A stretch of 64,000 nt of DNA from Pycnopodia helianthoides. Taxonomy: Eukaryota > Echinodermata > Asteroidea > Forcipulatida > Asteriidae. The translations under genes and the position numbers were made by a program. The stretch is taken from NCBI GenBank assembly GCA_032158295.1, contig CM063252.1:14030250-14094249 (forward strand), given 5' to 3'. The first letter of the stretch is position 1. Every line of letters begins with the position of its first letter. Shown here piece by piece: positions 50,992-62,366 of this stretch. Below the pieces are notes generated by a model, which saw only the letters and a list, made by a program, of their open reading frames with translations, was not told the DNA's origin and did no database searches.

Positions 50992-52059
50992 CTATGCCTT
51001 TCGATTTTTGTGGCAGCGGACCATTTTCTTCATAACCTTATTAAAATCAGGATGTAGGATTGCGTACATAACAGGGTTGACGCAACTGTTGAACAACAGT
51101 ATAAGGACAGCCCAGGGCACTAACTGTTTGATGAGTGTTGTTCTTATATTGACGATGACAAAACAGGGAGTGACGCAAAGGACGAAAGCCAGCACGATTT
51201 TCAGCATGTTTTTGGTAACCTGGAACAGTCTCTTGCGTATATTCTCTCTCATGGCGCGATTTCCATTCCCCCTACCCGTCACTTTACCGGAAATGGTGGG
51301 TGGCTCTGTGACTCGCCGTGTGACCTCGCGGATATAACAGAAAATTGAAGTATAGCACACAACGATGACACACAGTGGAACGATCAAGAATACAGCCCCT
51401 TGTATGATGCTTGTTTTCCAATCATGTGATGGGTGCCTTGTGCAGTAACTGAAACGCTTGTTAAAGCCGAGAACGCCGTTAAACAGTGCAACCGAGATGA
51501 AGGGGAGAGGGATACCCCAAGAGATGCCAACCATAACGGCAATCTTTCGGGGAGTGTAAAGCCAGCAGACGGTACGGCGAGACTTCGTGATGACCACCCA
51601 ACGGTTCACCGCTATCAGAACGAGACTGTTGATGCTGCAGGCCAAGGACTCGATCATTACGATGGCCGAAACGACGCACAACCATTGCGCGTTCACGATG
51701 GGCCAGCCGTGGACGCTGAGCGTTGCGACGACCTGCCACGGCATGAAGAGACAGTTCAACAAGTCGGCCACGGCTAGATTCACCACAAAGAAGTTCGTCG
51801 TTGTCTGGAGTTTCTTCGACAGTGCAAAAGCGACGATGACCCCGGTGTTCCCAACGGCCCCGGCGATGGCAATGAGGCCTGTGAGACCGGCGATAATCTG
51901 CCTCTGGTAAAAATAGTTATAGACAGATTCCACCGCTTCATTTCCGTACGTACTATTCATATTGTAACTCCTCACCATCACTTGAAAGAGCCAATTTATA
52001 AAACAGCGTTTTCCATTTTGGGCAGACAACTCAGTATTTACATAGTTCTGAGAATACAT
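50992..52059 (-). CDS. Class A (rhodopsin-like) G protein-coupled receptor, single exon
   Basis: A seven-helix cell-surface receptor of unknown ligand. Helices at about residues 55-80 (with GN at 70-71), 89-112 (LAVADLL), 126-157, 171-192, 217-243, 285-305 and 314-335. Class A marks: disulfide pair C128/C206, W181 in helix 4, P228 and Y236 in helix 5, P298 in helix 6, NPVMY at 328-332. The DRY motif at the helix 3 end is NRW (152-154), and the helix 6 CWxP is CVTP, so the tryptophan switch is missing. The ATG at 52,059 gives 355 residues. Met34 (51,960) is a more typical start, leaving a short N-tail with a glycosylation site at N35. NR-type motifs occur in melatonin-like and some orphan invertebrate receptors, but I cannot place it further. 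No introns are evident. Confidence 0.9.
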   Translation of the reverse strand: MYSQNYVNTELSAQNGKRCFINWLFQVMVRSYNMNSTYGNEAVESVYNYFYQRQIIAGLTGLIAIAGAVGNTGVIVAFALSKKLQTTTNFFVVNLAVADLLNCLFMPWQVVATLSVHGWPIVNAQWLCVVSAIVMIESLACSINSLVLIAVNRWVVITKSRRTVCWLYTPRKIAVMVGISWGIPLPFISVALFNGVLGFNKRFSYCTRHPSHDWKTSIIQGAVFLIVPLCVIVVCYTSIFCYIREVTRRVTEPPTISGKVTGRGNGNRAMRENIRKRLFQVTKNMLKIVLAFVLCVTPCFVIVNIRTTLIKQLVPWAVLILLFNSCVNPVMYAILHPDFNKVMKKMVRCHKNRKA

Positions 52060-52229
52060 CTGTTGCGACCGACGGTTCGTGACTTTAATCGTATCAAGCT
52101 TTGTAGCAAAAATCTATCCCTGTGTCTTTACAAAAAAATTAATAATGATCAGGAGCGGCGAAGAGTAATTTCGTCTTCCGGCAAATCTACGGTGAAGTGC
52201 TACAATAAATCATTCACTGCAACGATGTG

Positions 52230-52380
52230 TAGTTCATTGACATTTGGAGGGGGGGGGTCATATCAAGAGAACACCATCTCTAGAGCTGACATATTGACGC
52301 TATGTGGCAGCAAACATACCAGGTAAGTTTCCATTGTTTACGTAGTGAGCATGCGCAGATTTCAGAGAAACAAGGATGCA
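52230..52380. mobile_element. Fragment related to the 530-bp MITE, upstream of the GPCR
   Basis: GACGCTATGTGGCAGCAAAC, ATACCAGGTAAGTTTCCATT and GAGCATGCGCAGATTTC resemble 14,920-15,000 of the larger element. Confidence 0.5.
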
Positions 52381-53317
52381 CCACACAAAACAATCAATGC
52401 TAAATGCTAAAGATATAATATAACAAAATACACCCACAATATTTAAAAGTCTTTCATTCTCTTAAAAAAAAATCTAATATGTTATATTCTTATAAATTAG
52501 CTTCACTTTTTCTTAAATTTGTAGTGGGTTAGCCAATTATTTTTAAGCAAGGCTCATCCGAAATTAATAATGTAAACTGGCCAGACTTCGTCACGGAAAA
52601 AAAATGATCTTTCACTATTTTGCAAAATAGGGAAATTTTTACTGCAACCAAAATGCTCCAGGCTGAAAGTCAACAACTCCAGGGTCACATTAATGGGCCA
52701 TTTTCCAACAATCAGGCCCTATTATGGAAAAAGTTCGTAAATTTGTTTTATAATAATATGGTATAGTCTTTAACAGACTTCTCATGCCATTTATTAACAA
52801 TTTTTCTGAGGGCCCCAAAATCGGAATTAACATTCCCGAACTATCCATAAAAGCCATGACCTTCAAATATTTGATTTACAGAAAAGGTTGTGGGTTTCCA
52901 ATTTTTCGGGCTTTGCGAATGATTTTCTCTGTATTTAGTGCTCGGTTACAGGTCTGTCACCCATTGTTTTTTCATGCAGGAGCAAGTTCGGGTGGGCGAC
53001 TAGAGCGACTATAAGGCTATTCCAGAAACAGTGTGACGTAGTTCTCGAATTTACTAGATCGACCATGCTCCAGTGCATGGTCGAGCAGATCTCCCTGTGC
53101 TCTATGGTTTCTGGTAAGTCTAGTCACTCTAGTTCGAACTTGCTCTATACTGCCGCGATGCTCCACAAAAAATGGGTCCATTATGGGCAGTTATTGGATG
53201 CCGAAGCGTCGTTCCCAAAACGATCGTTTGTTCAAACGAGGCAAGGGTCGTGTCACGGCGGACAAGGTTGGTGTCTACATGGAGTCTTCCACGTTATTTA
53301 GAAGTGTTTAATTTGTT

Positions 53318-53713
53318 TTAAAGGAACATTACAGAATTGGTAAGAAAAAAACTTGTAAAATATACTTTTTTATCACAGATTTACATAAAACTTACACAGT
53401 CTAATGATGATGATAGTAGAAAATATCCCTTGAAATATTTCTGTCTGAAATGTCATGCATTTGATGAGAAATGAATAAACTAATTTTCCGATTGGAGTTT
53501 ATCGCTCAGTGAGCGTTTTATTCATTTGTTGAATCTATATGATTTCATGCAAATGTGTAATCGGTTTTTCACTATTTTCTCGTGACCCAGATGGCCGATC
53601 GATCTCAAACTTCTACAGGTTTGTCAGTTTATGTATATGGTGGATTACATAAAGTGCTTACACAGCCAGCAACTGTTTTGTTAGCAAAAACCAGTTCTGT
53701 AATGTTCCTTTAA
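53318..53713 (+). mobile_element. TTAA MITE family A, copy 3
   Basis: A 396-bp copy with intact terminal inverted repeats and TTAA on both sides. One of the cleanest members. Confidence 0.95.
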
Positions 53714-55042
53714 ATATCATTTTCAGAGTGTGGGGTGGACGAGTTCCAGTGTCTGTATTGTAGCCCACTTATTGTGCATAAAATTCAAATGAAAAGGATC
53801 TATCGCGTGAGTAGTATAAAAAACAATTGGATGCATTTCTTTCGCGCCTTGTGGTAATCACTCGGTGAAGTTTGGCTTTTCAATTTTTACTCGGCTGCGC
53901 CTCTTGAAATGGAATAGTCCAGATTTCTCCTTGTGATGATTTTCTGCGACAACGCACTCATAATTTATGCATCCTATATTTGTGTACGGTTGAGTTCATC
54001 ACGAGGATTTATCAAGGTCTACAAAACTCACCGTGAACTGTTGATTGTTACATTATGTGTCGGTTTACAATAAACCGAATTTGATATTAATTCTTCCCTG
54101 AATTTATTAGTCAAAAACCAATTTTGGATTTTTGTTTGCACATGGGAGTGAAAGAAAATCGCTTCGAACTCTCTCGGGGATTTCCACCTGCAACGACAAT
54201 TTTCTCCAGCCTAAAGTTCCCAAGAAATTATTTCGGGCTTGGCGTATGTCCTTTTAAAGGCCACCGTAAGGTTACATAGAGAATTTTGTCAGCACCTGAT
54301 TAGTTTGGCTGCTCGTTGTATGGACTGGAATGGAATGGGCGTTTTCGAAACCACGGCTTGGGCTTGATCTTGGGCCCTAGGCTCCGTCAGTTTAAACGTG
54401 AGCTTTCCTTAATGGGCTTCAAACAGATGGACGGCGCCCAAGCCACAAACAGTGATTTTGAAAATCGCCTAATGACATGGTAAAAACCTTTAAACTTCTT
54501 CTTGAGTAATCACGGTGTTTAAGGAAGTGCTTTTAAGAAGTCTACTTCAATTATTTATTACTTCGTGGAGGGGGGGGTATTGTTATGGTGGGCATAATGT
54601 ATTATTATGTATTATTCATACAAATCACCTGTAGAGTTTTCTATATTTTACAAAACTACAATTATTGCAAAACGAAGGCTACCATGGTACATCATTAGTC
54701 AATGTTAAGTACCTATGTTTCAGCCCACCTTTATCCATACCGCCATTAAAACAAGCCCTTGGCTAGTCGATAGACTTACTGCATTCAAGTTTCTCGGCTC
54801 TCGGGGTTACTGTTTTTGACTTTATCCTTTTTTTTAAGCCATCAAGAGAGGGAAACATTATTCTCTTAGTGGTTTATTGATAAAGAAAAGATAAGGGGAA
54901 AACAAAATATATATATATGCATATAAAAAATCGTTGCGGCCGAGCCGGATTGACAATAATTTACGTTTGTCTTATGCTATTAATATAATTTATTGGTTAA
55001 ACATAGGCCCTATGCACAGGAAAGACATTAGGAAAAATAATG

Positions 55043-55432
55043 TTAAAGGAACATTACAGAATTGGTAAGAAAAAACTTGTGAAATATACTTTTTGATCAC
55101 AGAATTGCACAAAACTTACACGGTCTAATGATGATGATAGTAGAAAACCTCCCTTGAAGTATTTCTGTCTGAAATGCCATATTTGATGAGAAATGAATAA
55201 ATTAAGGAGTTTATCGCTCAGTGAGCGTTTTATTCATTTGTTGAATCTATATGATTTCATGCAAATGTGTAATCGGTTTTTTTTCCCCACTATTTTCTCG
55301 TGACCCAGAGGGCCGATCGATCTCAAACTTCTACAGGTTTGTCAGTTTATGTTTAATGGTGGATTACATAAAGTGCTTACACTGCCAGCAACTGTTTTGT
55401 TAGCCAAAACCAATTCTGTAATATTCCTTTAA
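55043..55432 (+). mobile_element. TTAA MITE family A, copy 4
   Basis: A 390-bp copy with both TTAA ends. It lacks about 10 bases (TTTTCCGATT) before the central palindrome and has a T/C-run insertion near 55,280. Confidence 0.94.
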
Positions 55433-56474
55433 GCATGTTGCACAAAAAGGGTAAATTTATTTTGTATTAACTGGATTTTTTTAATTGTCTTTTTATTTAC
55501 TTATTTGTATTAATTTTTTTATTATATGGAGGAGGGCACGGGGGGGGGGGGTGTTGCTGGAAAAATGTGCAGGAAAGTGCCCCCCCCCCCCTGTGGCTAC
55601 CGATGTGATGATATAAATTGTTTATGTACATAACAGTACTCGAAGGAAATCACAGTCTTTTGATATCCCAAGTGAGACATCAATTGAACTATAGTAAAAA
55701 ACAAACAAACAAAAACAGAACAGACACATTACAACAATCGACATGGTTGTCGACTTATACAATGGTCAACAGAATCGAACCAATGACAATGTTGGTCTCG
55801 AAGTTTGTTTCCAAACGGTATAGCGCCCCCTATTGCCGGATTGGCGCAATGGAACACAGACGGAAACACATGACAAAACATTAACTATTAACGAAATGAA
55901 GGCAAAGTGTACATTTTCCATGAACTTACCTCTTTGTTGATGTCACCTCTTGTTCCACTGAATTCTAAAGATCCCTGTTTAAGCTTCACACACACACTGG
56001 TAACGATGTGCCATCGAGCATGCGTAAAAACAGCATTCAATTTTCCGAACCAACATTTAGTCACGGCGCGGCCATTAAAATGGCTCTGGTTATTAAAGGC
56101 CAAGCACTTGGTGCATATCGGTCAGTCTCTTTTGTGATTCCCATTTTACGGAATCCCAACTCATGAAAGTATTTATAAATTTGCCATTATGAAAATGTAG
56201 CTGTTAACAGTAGCCTGTATGAAAAATGTCGCAGTGTTTGATGTAACAATTCTAAAGCATGTAGTTTTACTTTTTTTAGTTATTTGTTCAGGACACAATC
56301 ATGTGACCATCCACAACGCTGTAACTTCATGCATATAGTACTTGGCTTATAGCCACCACAGCACGTGTACCATTTCCTGTTTCGACGTCTAGGTACCAAT
56401 CAAATCACTGACTAGTCCAGACATCGATTTTTTTTCCCCCGCAGCACACGTCGGCTAGCGATTTTTTCCTTCTT

Positions 56475-56573
56475 CTGCAGCACACGTCGGCTATTGAGTC
56501 AACAGTTAAGGGATAGGCTGTTCTTCCCTATACCTTACTGTTGACTCCATAGCCGACGTGCAGAAAAGTGCGA
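56475..56573. mobile_element. About 99-bp near-palindrome, copy 1
   Basis: CTGCAGCACACGTCGGCTAT then TGAGTCAACAGTTAAGG on the left pairs with TACTGTTGACTCCATAGCCG then ACGTGCAG on the right. The centre is ATAGGCTGTTCTTCCCTA. A partial extra arm (GCAGCACACGTCGGCTAGCG) lies just upstream at 56,442-56,461. Confidence 0.88.
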
Positions 56574-56864
56574 AGTTTTAACAATATTTGCCACCTTATG
56601 GAGACCGAGGGGGGGGGGGAAATAAAACAAATAAAAGGTCTCCATAGTGGAATTCTAAAGACTGGGGTGATCCACAAGGAACTCAGTGAAAAAAAGATAA
56701 TTATTATGTGTGGATGTTGTGTACAGGAGGGAAATGGATGTCTTCACAGGGATGTAAACAATAGACTGTACAGGGCGGTGTATATCAAAGGCTGCTCAAA
56801 GGGAAGTAAGCATGGAATTTAGGAAAAATATATTAATTCCACCCGAAGTCAAGCGAGCCTTACT

Positions 56865-57229
56865 TTAAAGGAACATAACAGAATTGTGTAAGCACTTTAT
56901 GTAATCCACCATATACATAAACTGACAAACCTGTAGAAGTTTGAGATCGATCGGCCATCTTGGTCACGAGAAAATAGTAAAAAACCGATTACACATTTGC
57001 ATGAAATCATATAGATTCAACAAATGAATAAAACGCCCACTGAGCGATAAACTCCAATCGGAAAATTAGTTTATTCATTTCTCATCAAATATGGCATTTC
57101 AGACAGAAATATTTCAAGGGATGTTTTCTACTATCATCATCATTAGACCGTGTAAGTTTTATTTAAATCTGTGATCAAAAAGTATATTTTACAAGTTTTG
57201 TTCTTACCAATTCTGTAATGTTCCTTTAA
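56865..57229 (-). mobile_element. TTAA MITE family A, copy 5 (reverse)
   Basis: A 365-bp reverse copy with TTAA at both ends. About 25 bases next to the left terminal repeat, including the GTTAGCAAAAACC segment, are missing. Confidence 0.94.
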
Positions 57230-58140
57230 TTGTGTGAATTTCATGGAACTGGATTAAAAAGATCTTTGGGGGAAAAGGATGAAAACAAATAAAACGTTCA
57301 TACTGTTGCACTTTTCTTTTTCGGTTGTGCAAAAAACAACAACAACACAGGTTTATTATGGAACCCTTTTTCAAAAACAGTTCCATTTGGCTACTACGGT
57401 AGCGTTAAGAAAAAAAGTCATAGTTATGACTTACATCTCATACTTGGTATACTCGGTATAACAAGTCATATTTGTGACTTTGTACTTATTGTTGTGAGGT
57501 CAAACTCATTAAATATGACTTTGGCATAATACCAAAATATGACTTATGTTGTTCTTAGTCATTCAGTGAGAAATTAAGTCATCACTTTTACCGCCCCTCC
57601 CTTCCCACCCAATATCTCTTTAACGCTTTCGAACACCAGACAAGTTTATGCTAAGCAAAACATTAAGTGATTTTGGCTTGAACTTGTCTTTTTTTTTTTT
57701 TTTTAACGAATCGTTACTATATTTTTGTGCAGGGGCGGGGAGGGGGGGGGGCTTTGCATAGTTTTTCTGTAATTGGCAAATGATGTGATCGGTGTCTATG
57801 GAACTGCAAACAAAGTACAACAGCGTGTGCTTGTTTAATCATTAATTTTCTGTGTATTGTTATATATTTGTTTGTTCATTGGATAAATCACTCTCACCAC
57901 CAGAAAGAAATAGAAGAGACACCGCGGTTCAAAGTTTCGACTTGGTTTTATTTACACACAGTCCAACATTGATTACTCCATCAAGTTATCATCGCAGTAA
58001 GTATAATTACACTATCCACAGACGCTAGTAGGAGTTCATAGATTCTGACATTAATTTGTACAGCATTTATATTCACAGATAATTTTTTCCCCTCTATATT
58101 TACACCTGTACATGAAAATAAATTGACAACTGTATTATGT

Positions 58141-58527
58141 CCTATACTTCGCAGCACACACACACACACACATCCTTACGGATCCGGAATGTGGGGTACT
58201 TCTATTGTTGTTCTATTATTCCCTTTTCTGAAGAATTCCCTTGTGGGGCCCAATTGTTCCTATTGAAATGACCTTGTGGGGTCCATTGTTCCATTGTTGT
58301 CAGGACCCCACATATGCCCTTCTGTGTGTACACACACACACACACAACCACACACACACACACACACACATCCTTACGGATCCGGAATGTGGGGTACTGC
58401 TATTGTTGTTCTATTATTCCCTTTTCTGAAGAATTCCCTTGTGGGGCCCAATTGTTCCTATTGAAATGACCTTGTGGGGTCCATTGTTCCATTGTTGTCA
58501 GGACCCCACATATGCCCTTCCGTGTGT

Positions 58528-58593
<66 letters not shown>

Positions 58594-58759
58594 CATCCTT
58601 ACGGATCCGGTTTGTGGGGTACTGCTATTGTTGTTCTATTATTCCCTTTTCTGAAGAATTCCCTTGTGGGGCCCAATTGTTCCTATTGAAATGACCTTGT
58701 GGGGTCCATTGTTCCATTGTTGTCAGGACCCCACATATGCCCTTGTGTGTGTCCACCCG

Positions 58760-58794
<35 letters not shown>

Positions 58795-59123
58795 CCTTAC
58801 GGATCGAGTTTGTGGGGTCGTGCTATTGTTGTTCTATTATTCCCTTTTCTAAAGAATTCCCCTGTGGGGTCCAGGTTGAACAAAGAATTCTCTTGTGGGG
58901 ACCATTGTTCCATTGTGTGAAATACCCCACAAGGGCCCTTCCGTAAGCCCACACACACAAACACACACACACACACAAGTGTGTAATGACCTGCAATCGT
59001 GGACCCTCCTTTGTTCAACTCTTTGTCCTGACAAACGTGGACCTCATTGTTTTCCTTTGTGATAGCAAACGTGGACCTATTGTCCCTTTTGTTGTAAGTC
59101 CACGGTTTGAATGTCACTACAAA

Positions 59124-59160
<37 letters not shown>

Positions 59161-59316
59161 CCTTACGGATCCGGTATGTGGGGTACTGCTATTGTTGTTC
59201 TATTATTCCCTTTTCTGAAGAATTCCCTTGTGGGGCCCAATTGTTCCTATTGAAATGACCTTGTGGGGTCCATTGTTCCATTGTTGTCAGGACCCCACAT
59301 ATGCCCTTATGTGTGT

Positions 59317-59353
<37 letters not shown>

Positions 59354-59365
59354 ACCCGCACAGTT
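58141..59365. repeat. Composite array: ~200-bp units joined by CA microsatellites
   Basis: Units starting TCCTTACGGATCCGG at about 58,172, 58,370, 58,597, 58,793 (diverged) and 59,159 share GGGGTACTGCTATTGTTGTT, AAGAATTCCCTTGTGGGGCC and CAGGACCCCACATATGCCCT. Each is followed by 20-60 bp of CA repeat. A different segment (58,985-59,125) interrupts the series. The His-Thr open frames here come from CA repeats. Confidence 0.93.
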
Positions 59366-59394
59366 TGTGAATCCCGTAAATCGAGGATTTCTCT

Positions 59395-59580
59395 TTAATC
59401 TACCATTGTTTGGACTTAGTTTTTTGCCCGACGTCTCCATTGTTTTTTTTACACGAAAGCGAAGCTATAATTATGATGTCCTCGCTCTGTCAAAACAACC
59501 GGATCCCTTTTGTTAAAGTCCTCTGTTTCAACGGGTAGACACGCTGACCCACTCACACACACACACACACACGCACACAA
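59395..59580. repeat. Segment related to 29,570-29,730, ending in a CA microsatellite
   Basis: CCATTGTTTGGACTTAG, CAAAACAACCGGATCCCTTT then TGTTAAAGTCCTC matches the order of CCATTGTTTGGAACAAGC and CAAAACACCCGGATCCCCTG then TTGTTAAAAGTCCTCC near 29,580-29,710. Confidence 0.65.
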
Positions 59581-60949
59581 TAAATATAAAATCAGTCCAC
59601 TCTCTGATTGTGCCTGCGTCTGATGATACCAGCATGTAAATGAGCACGTGCAGAACATGTCATGTAAAATATATTTGGCCGTAGGTCCTTCACAGATTTG
59701 CCCTACAAACAAATAAAAACGGTTGTGGCAGCCATTTTGCAAATTGTAAAAATTGGCTTGTTATTCTACCTATCTTTTTTTTCAAAGGACATATCTGCTA
59801 TGGCCCTATTGCCAAATGACTTTCTCATGACAAAGTCCGAGTGTATGCTATACATTCGATGCTTCTATCATAATAAGCACAAATAATACAAATCCCAATA
59901 ACCATTTGCATTCCTTGCAGACATGAAGGGTAGAGTTTAAACAAAATAGTTAACCTTCTTTTACATCCTTTGAAGACAAATAACACAATTCATATTGGAG
60001 CAAACAACTGACGACTTTCAATCTGAAAAGTCAATTTTGCTATAGAGTTCACGCCAGTACCAATCCTCAAGTAAACACCCCCAAATGACTATTTCGAGTG
60101 CCCCAATCGAAATGTCAACATAATGTACACTTGTACAAACTGCCTGGCAAAACACATTAGTATTAGTTCTTTTTTCATTTGGTTATACCCCCCTAAAAAA
60201 AACTTTAAAAAACAACAACAACAAAACACACACACACGTTATTAGTATTATTTTTTTTTTCAATGGGGAAAAATATCCCCCCAATAAAAATAAAAATAAC
60301 AACAACATCAACAACAACAACAACAATAACAAAACAAAAACCTGTTTTGTACACAAAGTACGCTGGCAGAGTTTGTCTCTTCCCCTTCCAGCCAAATCAC
60401 TGACCCCTATTGATTGACTCCCCCAAGGAAGGACGTGTGCCATGGTCCAGCTTAGATATATGAGCTGAATGGTGTGCACAATGTGGTCAGAGAGTGCTGA
60501 CAGCGGCCCTTGCTTGAGGGTTTTAAATAAATAATAAATAAATTGTGTATTTAAATTCCTACATTACAGAGTAGCTCGAAGCTATATTTAGCACGTATAA
60601 TCATTCTCACCGATTTACAATTATTAATGTACAACTTTTTATTACAGTAATCCAAATGTATTCATAAATCTTAAAGAAAACAATTGCAGTCCATTGCAGA
60701 GATCTGCATTGTTTATCACTACAGCGCCCTCCTGTGGTGGGAAAATAATGAGTGTGTTGACATGCTGAGTAACTGGTTATAGTATTAGGCCATTCAGTTT
60801 TAAAGAAATTTGTGTAATGTCCAAAAGAGTAAATCTTTATAAAAATTCAAGCAATATTTTTTTTAAGAAATAGAGTTCGTTCAAATCTTGATTTCGTTCT
60901 GCAGCACGTTTATTGCCAACGGAACGTGTGGCTCTTCCCCGTTGAGATT

Positions 60950-61216
60950 ATTATCCAATGGGCCTTATGCACTGACGACATCCTACCGCCATCTTAGAGG
61001 TAAACTAATTTGTATCCGCGGCGCGCAAATTTATGTTCTGCAGCACACGCTGGCTACGGAGTCAACAGTTAAGGGGTAGGGAAGAACAGCCTGTCCCTTA
61101 ACTGTTGACTCCATAGCCGACGTGTGCTGCAGGGGAAAAAAATCGCGTCCGGCGCACAGGATGGGCCAAAGAGCAACCTTATTTTGACCTCTAGCCGAGG
61201 GCGCCCTTCTCAAATG
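60950..61216. repeat. Repeat block enclosing palindrome copy 2
   Basis: CACTGACGACATCCTACCGC then CATCTTAGAGG on one side, and GACCTCTAGCCGAGGGCGCC then CTTCTCAAATGACGACAT on the other, recur at 61,937-62,097 without the palindrome between them. The palindrome therefore appears to have inserted into an older repeat. Confidence 0.6.
61038..61132. mobile_element. About 95-bp near-palindrome, copy 2
   Basis: CTGCAGCACACGCTGGCTAC then GGAGTCAACAGTTAAGGG pairs with CCCTTAACTGTTGACTCCAT then AGCCGACGTGTGCTGCAG. Same element as 56,475-56,573, with the centre TAGGGAAGAACAGCCTGT in the opposite orientation. Confidence 0.9.
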
Positions 61217-61465
61217 ACGACATGGATTTTGGTGAGCGTGTGAACGTGCGCACTCTGCCTAAAATGCGCACTTACAAAGACGTCCGAAATAGTGCAACAG
61301 CATTTATGGGTGGCGATGACGTTAAGTGAATTAGGTCAATGAACTACTTCGAAAAAATACATTTTACGCACGCCAGACGTATGAAAGTGAGGTCAGGCTG
61401 GTCTAGATGACAAATTCCGCCATTATGTAGACCAGCTTGCTCCTCATTATAGGGCTAACGCGCGC

Positions 61466-61856
61466 TTAAAGGAACATTACAGAATTGGTTTTGCTAACAA
61501 AATAGTTGCTGGCAGTGTAAGCACTTATGTAATCCACCATAAACATAAACTGACAAACCTGTAGAAGTTTGAGATCGATCGGCCATCTTGGTCACGAGAA
61601 AATAGTGAAAAACCGATTACACATTTTGCATGAAATCATATAGATTCAACAAATAAATTAAACGCTCACTGAGCGATAGACTCCAATCGGAAAATTAGTT
61701 TATTCATTTCTCATCAAATATGACATTTCAGACAGAAATATTCCAAGGGATGTTTTCTACCATCATCATCATTAGACTGTGTAAGTTTTATTTAAATCTG
61801 TGATCAAAAGTATATTTTACAAGTTTTTTCTTACCAATTCTGTAATGTTCCTTTAA
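61466..61856 (-). mobile_element. TTAA MITE family A, copy 6 (reverse)
   Basis: A 391-bp reverse copy with complete ends. The central palindrome reads CGCTCACTGAGCG on the plus strand. Confidence 0.94.
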
Positions 61857-61936
61857 CAATGTTTTTGCGAAGTAGTCTACGGAGGGAAATCGCTGATCTC
61901 AATTTCACTGTGTATTAATGAAGATCAACAAGTTTA

Positions 61937-62097
61937 TGGACCTTATGCTTTGACGTCATCCCACCGCCATCTTAGAGGCAACGCTGACGAAACACTGGAC
62001 ACGCATGTAACGCATGGCACGTACAGGACGGGCCAGTGAGCAGCCGTCATTTTTATTTTGACCTCTAGCCGAGGGCGCCCTACTCAAATGACGTCAT
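61937..62097. repeat. Repeat block without the palindrome
   Basis: TTGACGTCATCCCACCGCCA then TCTTAGAGG to GACCTCTAGCCGAGGGCGCC then CTACTCAAATGACGTCAT. Its edges carry the palindrome TGACGTCA. Confidence 0.6.
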
Positions 62098-62119
62098 GTG
62101 CATCAGGTCTACTGCCAAG

Positions 62120-62366
62120 TACTCTCTAAATGCCAAAGAGTGAAAAAGCACTCTTTGAAGAGCCAAATGAGGGACAACTCTTTTTCGAGTGGTCTTCCAC
62201 TCTTTTAGAATGAGATTTGCATCTTTTTGAGTGATTTTTTCACTCTGTCCCGAAGTGAAACCACTCTCAAAGAGTGAAATAACCACCACTCTTTTTAAAG
62301 AGCCGTTTAAGGGACAACTCGAAATGTAAAGAGTGGTGTTTTTCACTCTTTTACATTTAGAGAGTA
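62120..62366. mobile_element. 247-bp fold-back element rich in AAAGAGT/ACTCTTT
   Basis: The ends TACTCTCTAAATG and CATTTAGAGAGTA are inverse. Next to them sit AAAGAGTGAAAAAGCACTCT and AAAGAGTGGTGTTTTTCACTC. More than ten copies of the heptamer AAAGAGT or its complement occur inside, plus two GAGGGACAACTC/AAGGGACAACTC blocks. The flanking TA may be the target duplication. Confidence 0.85.

Noticed and set aside
51433..51910. Plus-strand open frames of 107-114 codons
   Set aside because: They are antisense shadows of the GPCR, which has seven helices and class A motifs.
58241..58950. Open frames rich in His-Thr
   Set aside because: These are translations of CA microsatellites and the surrounding satellite unit.
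62080..62346. An 88-codon minus-strand open frame
   Set aside because: It coincides with the fold-back element and shows no family resemblance.
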